Translations under genes and position numbers: made by a program
Assembly: GCA_903970295.1 (NCBI GenBank)
Contig: CAJCHQ010001056.1
Location: forward strand, 1 to 8,669
Source of the DNA: Bryobacterales bacterium
GTDB taxonomy: Bacteria; Cyanobacteriota; Vampirovibrionia; Obscuribacterales; Obscuribacteraceae
Direction of reading: 5' to 3'
DNA: 8,669 bases
Shown here: positions 6,922 to 8,669 of the stretch, piece by piece
Numbering within the stretch: position 1 is the first letter of the stretch
Layout of the letters: every line of letters begins with the position of its first letter
Notes under the pieces: generated by a model
Seen by the model: the letters and a program-made list of their open reading frames with translations, nothing else
Databases searched by the model: none
Told to the model about the DNA's origin: nothing

Positions 6922-7449
6922 ATGAATACGTTCCGCAAACTTACTATGGCTTTCGTCGGTCTTTCTTTCGCCGCAGCCGTCTCCGCTGCTCCAGTTCATG
7001 CCCAAGCCACCAACGCAGATGCTTTCTCCTCAGCGGGTCAAGGTACCGTCGGTAACGCCAGCAACTACAACACCCAAGCCCAGACCCAGCAAGGCAACCT
7101 GGTAGGCGGTAACGCTCCTCAATTGCAAGGCACATCTAACGGCACAATCGGACCGCAAGGCAATGATGCTACCTACGTGACAGGCGTCAACACTGCCGGT
7201 ACAGTCCGCGTCAACAACTTGGCTAACTTAGAAGCCTTACTGAACATCATCGCTAACGGTTTGGAAATCCTCGGTATTGCCTGGGGCGGACCTACCATGA
7301 TCATGGGCTTCATGCACATGGCTGCTGGAACTCAGGATGCGATGAAGAGAGTGCTGTACGGAGCCGCCGGCGTCACCGGTGGATTGGCAACACCCGGTTG
7401 CATTAACTGGCTCGTAGCATCAGCCCGCGATGCCAACTTGTTCAGCTAA
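6922..7449 (+). CDS. Exported small protein with VirB2/TrbC-pilin-like layout, copy 1
   Basis: The 175-residue precursor has a Sec signal peptide (residues 1-27: basic MNTFRK, a hydrophobic core, then PVHA before Q28). The mature part is 148 residues. Its first 70 or so are rich in Asn, Gln, Gly and Thr (for example NYNTQAQTQQGN) and look flexible. Then come a hydrophobic segment (precursor about 105-136, LLNIIANGLEILGIAWGG onward), a charged loop TQDAMKR, and a second hydrophobic segment (about 144-168) with the only cysteine, in TPGCINW. A signal peptide plus two hydrophobic segments around a short basic loop is the layout of VirB2/TrbC pilins of type IV secretion; in Agrobacterium VirB2 the mature end is also Gln. 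This match is topological, and no other secretion gene is in the window. Its own promoter, strong ribosome binding site and terminator suggest high, separate expression. An unrelated two-helix membrane protein remains possible. Confidence 0.9.
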   Translation: MNTFRKLTMAFVGLSFAAAVSAAPVHAQATNADAFSSAGQGTVGNASNYNTQAQTQQGNLVGGNAPQLQGTSNGTIGPQGNDATYVTGVNTAGTVRVNNLANLEALLNIIANGLEILGIAWGGPTMIMGFMHMAAGTQDAMKRVLYGAAGVTGGLATPGCINWLVASARDANLFS

Positions 7450-7454
7450 TCACA
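6988..7454 (+). repeat. Duplicated segment, copy 1
   Basis: This 467-bp segment aligns without gaps to 8123-8589, at an offset of 1135 bp. Similarity begins at the end of the signal peptide coding region (GCTCC) and stops five bases after the stop codon (TAATCACA in both). Flanking sequence on either side is unrelated. By my codon count about 40 codons differ silently and only two change the amino acid. Confidence 0.9.
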
Positions 7455-7474
7455 CCACAACTACGACAAGACGA

Positions 7475-7498
7475 GAAGGAGGGCGCAAGCCCTCCTTT
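7475..7498 (+). terminator. Terminator-like hairpin after copy 1
   Basis: AAGGAGGGC and GCCCTCCTT form a perfect 9-bp GC-rich stem (extended by a G-U pair) around a GCAA tetraloop, starting about 26 nt after the stop codon. The U-run is short (UUU then GAC), so termination may be incomplete and some read-through toward the second copy is possible. Confidence 0.7.
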
Positions 7499-7551
7499 GA
7501 CTTGTGCGCAAATGTCTCGAGTGTGGAATTTGTTGCTTCTTGAACGGCGTT

Positions 7552-7613
7552 CGAAAAATGCGTGCGAAAATTCCATACGAAAATTGTGTACGAATTACGG
7601 CGAAAATTTCTGA
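7552..7613. repeat. Array of five CGAAAATT-type repeats, mostly at 13-bp spacing
   Basis: Units begin at 7552 (CGAAAAATGCGTG), 7565 (CGAAAATTCCATA), 7578 (CGAAAATTGTGTA), 7591 (shortened, CGAATTACGG) and 7601 (CGAAAATTTCTGA). The first four starts are exactly 13 bp apart and the last is 10 bp on. The conserved core is CGAAAATT and the remaining five bases vary. The period is not a multiple of three and no gene covers it, so it looks like a protein-binding array or a decayed tandem repeat. Confidence 0.7.
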
Positions 7614-7650
7614 CAAAGTGAATCCTGAGGACTGGAGCCAGATATGAGAG

Positions 7651-7670
7651 GTCAACCGATATCGGTTGAC
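7651..7670. promoter_or_regulatory. Perfect 20-bp palindrome, operator-like
   Basis: GTCAACCGAT is followed directly by its reverse complement ATCGGTTGAC with no spacer. The symmetry is typical of a binding site for a homodimeric regulator. Each arm ends in TTGAC, a -35-like sequence, one on each strand; on the plus strand TTGACG is followed after 18 bp by TCTACA, a weak promoter candidate. As RNA it could fold into a hairpin, but the lack of a loop favours a DNA-level role. Confidence 0.65.
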
Positions 7671-7925
7671 GTTCTTATTTCGATCGCAGTCTACAACGGG
7701 AATGCTGTCCGAAAAGTTCTTCAAAATTCTGACAATGGCTGCAGATTTGTGCCAAATGTCTTCTGCTGCCGCTTTTGATCCACGTTCGCAGCTGCGCCGC
7801 AGTATCAAAGTATGCAGGCACTGCACCCGTCGGCAATGCACCAAGTTGCATATATAAACGCGCAGCAGAAAAAGAATGTTCTTGCAATTTATCTATAAAA
7901 TGTATGCTGGCTTACAAAACGGTGC

Positions 7926-7954
7926 TTGACTTCGTGCTTAGTTGAAAGTAATCT
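7926..7954 (+). promoter_or_regulatory. Sigma70-like promoter of the second pilin-like gene
   Basis: TTGACT (7926-7931), a 17-bp spacer and TAATCT (7949-7954) form a near-consensus promoter. Transcription would start near 7961, giving a leader of about 90 nt. The -35 and spacer length match those of copy 1, although the surrounding bases are unrelated. Confidence 0.65.
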
Positions 7955-7963
7955 ATAACCCTG

Positions 7964-7988
7964 CTCAACTTTTGAGTCCCCACTCAAA
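7964..7988 (+). promoter_or_regulatory. Alternative hairpins at the 5' end of the copy 2 leader
   Basis: CTCAA (7964-7968) can pair with TTGAG (7972-7976) across CTT, or TTTGAGT (7971-7977) can pair with ACTCAAA (7982-7988) across CCCC. The two use the same TTGAG and cannot form together. They lie within about 30 nt of the predicted transcript start. The 7-bp form may simply protect the 5' end; a switch is possible but unproven. Confidence 0.45.
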
Positions 7989-8035
7989 GTATTTACTAGC
8001 TAAATCTAAGACACAGTTACAGAGATACCAACCGC

Positions 8036-8040
8036 GGAGG
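8036..8040 (+). promoter_or_regulatory. Ribosome binding site of copy 2
   Basis: GGAGG lies 10 nt before the ATG at 8051, a slightly long but acceptable spacing. Copy 1 has AGGAGG at only 6 nt, so the two copies may be translated with different efficiency. Confidence 0.75.
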
Positions 8041-8050
8041 TTGTACTTGT

Positions 8051-8584
8051 ATGCGTATTCAACTTACCAACATCAAATCCCTTTCCTTGGCAGCTGCTCT
8101 TTTCCTCGGCCTCGCAATGAGCGCTCCGGCTCATGCACAAGCCACTAACGCAGATGCATTTTCGTCCGCCGGTCAAGGCACCGTCGGTAACGCCAGCAAT
8201 TTCAACACACAGTCCCAGACCCAGCAAGGCAATTTGGTCGGCGGTAACGCCCCTCAGTTGCAAGGCACGTCTAACGGCACAATAGGACCGCAAGGCAATG
8301 ATGCTACTTACGTAACAGGCGTCAACACCGCAGGTACGGTTCGTGTTAACAACTTGGCTAACTTAGAAGCCTTACTGAATATCATCGCTAACGGTTTGGA
8401 AATCCTCGGTATTGCCTGGGGTGGACCAACAATGATCATGGGCTTCATGCACATGGCTGCTGGAACTCAAGATGCGATGAAGAGAGTACTGTACGGAGCT
8501 GCCGGTGTAACCGGTGGATTGGCAACACCCGGTTGTATCAACTGGCTCGTTGCATCCGCCCGCGACGCCAACTTGTTCAGCTAA
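8051..8584 (+). CDS. Exported small protein with VirB2/TrbC-pilin-like layout, copy 2
   Basis: The 177-residue precursor has a different signal peptide from copy 1 (residues 1-29: MRIQLTNIK, a Leu/Ala-rich core, then PAHA before Q30). The 148-residue mature part matches copy 1 at 146 positions; the differences are Phe for Tyr at mature residue 22 and Ser for Ala at 26, both in the Asn/Gln-rich region. The hydrophobic segments, the TQDAMKR loop and the single Cys are identical. About 40 silent codon differences against two amino-acid changes show strong selection on the protein. It has its own promoter, leader and terminator, so it is an independent transcription unit. A type IV secretion pilin-like subunit is the best structural guess, with the same reservations as for copy 1. 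Confidence 0.92.
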   Translation: MRIQLTNIKSLSLAAALFLGLAMSAPAHAQATNADAFSSAGQGTVGNASNFNTQSQTQQGNLVGGNAPQLQGTSNGTIGPQGNDATYVTGVNTAGTVRVNNLANLEALLNIIANGLEILGIAWGGPTMIMGFMHMAAGTQDAMKRVLYGAAGVTGGLATPGCINWLVASARDANLFS

Positions 8585-8589
8585 TCACA
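8123..8589 (+). repeat. Duplicated segment, copy 2
   Basis: This is the partner of 6988-7454, equal in length (467 bp) and without gaps. Uninterrupted identical runs of about 30-40 bases occur in the part coding for the hydrophobic segments, while the Asn/Gln-rich part has more silent changes. Confidence 0.9.
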
Positions 8590-8621
8590 AAAGGGTTTTC
8601 CCCCGCCAACGCCAGCCAGAG

Positions 8622-8643
8622 ACCTCCCGCAAGGGGGGTTTTT
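8622..8643 (+). terminator. Intrinsic terminator after copy 2
   Basis: ACCTCCC and GGGGGGT form a 7-bp stem with one U-G pair around a GCAA tetraloop, followed by a run of five T. It begins about 38 nt after the stop codon. This is a more standard intrinsic terminator than the one after copy 1. Confidence 0.85.
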
Positions 8644-8669
8644 GGTATTGTTGGTGTATATTAGCGGTC

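Larger units (their letters stand above)
7499..7925. other. Gene-free region between the two copies
   Basis: No plausible plus-strand gene is present. A 127-codon minus-strand frame (7461-7844) runs through the terminator of copy 1 and has no recognisable features. The region holds a 13-bp repeat array and a 20-bp palindrome, listed separately, and a shorter palindrome CGCAGCTGCG at 7787-7796. It becomes AT-rich toward the promoter of copy 2. Confidence 0.55.

Noticed and set aside
7552..7613. 13-bp repeats as a CRISPR array
   Set aside because: The repeats are too short, there are no unique spacers of 25-40 bp, and no cas gene is present.
7461..7844. 127-codon minus-strand reading frame between the two pilin-like genes
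   Set aside because: It runs through the terminator hairpin, the 13-bp array and the palindrome, and its protein shows no domain. The repeated IFA-like residues come from the 13-bp array.
6922..8584. The duplicated genes as part of an insertion sequence or other mobile element
   Set aside because: No transposase, terminal inverted repeats or target-site duplications were seen; the repeated segment is confined to the mature coding region.

Overview
The window looks like bacterial chromosome of moderate GC, with Sec-type signal peptides and good Shine-Dalgarno sites. A GuaB3-type IMP dehydrogenase, a form best known from cyanobacteria and actinobacteria, together with a small exported HtrA protease and a YkgJ-type cysteine-cluster protein, suggests the cyanobacterial/melainabacterial branch (for example a non-photosynthetic Obscuribacter-like lineage). 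This placement is an inference from gene content and has not been tested by phylogeny.

Left part, minus strand (4815 down to 1): four genes run in one direction. They are guaB3 (3604-4815), an exported one-PDZ HtrA/Deg serine protease (2167-3465), an exported protein of unknown function with two weak LTxxQ-like motifs (1368-2018), and a DUF1800 protein (1-1371) that runs off the window a few residues before its expected end. The last two overlap by ATGA and are almost certainly translationally coupled. The two wider gaps each hold a small hairpin but no convincing terminator. A divergent intergenic region (4816-5288) with two dyads separates this block from the plus-strand genes.

Middle, plus strand: 5289-6548 encodes a long YkgJ/FliB-like cysteine-cluster protein with eight cysteines in its N-terminal domain, an Ala/Ser/Pro linker and a C-terminal domain I do not recognise.

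Right part, plus strand: two stand-alone genes (6922-7449 and 8051-8584) encode Sec-exported proteins whose 148-residue mature parts differ at only two positions, while their signal peptides and upstream regions are unrelated. Each has its own promoter-like sequence (TTGACT, 17 bp, TAGTCT or TAATCT), a leader of about 90-100 nt, a strong ribosome binding site and a GCAA-loop terminator hairpin. The mature protein is an Asn/Gln/Gly/Thr-rich domain followed by two hydrophobic segments joined by a short charged loop, the layout of VirB2/TrbC pilins, although no other secretion gene is visible. The roughly 600 bp between the two genes has no convincing gene but contains a 13-bp tandem repeat array, a perfect 20-bp palindrome, and a leader able to fold into two mutually exclusive hairpins. 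This pair and its intergenic region are the most unusual part of the window.
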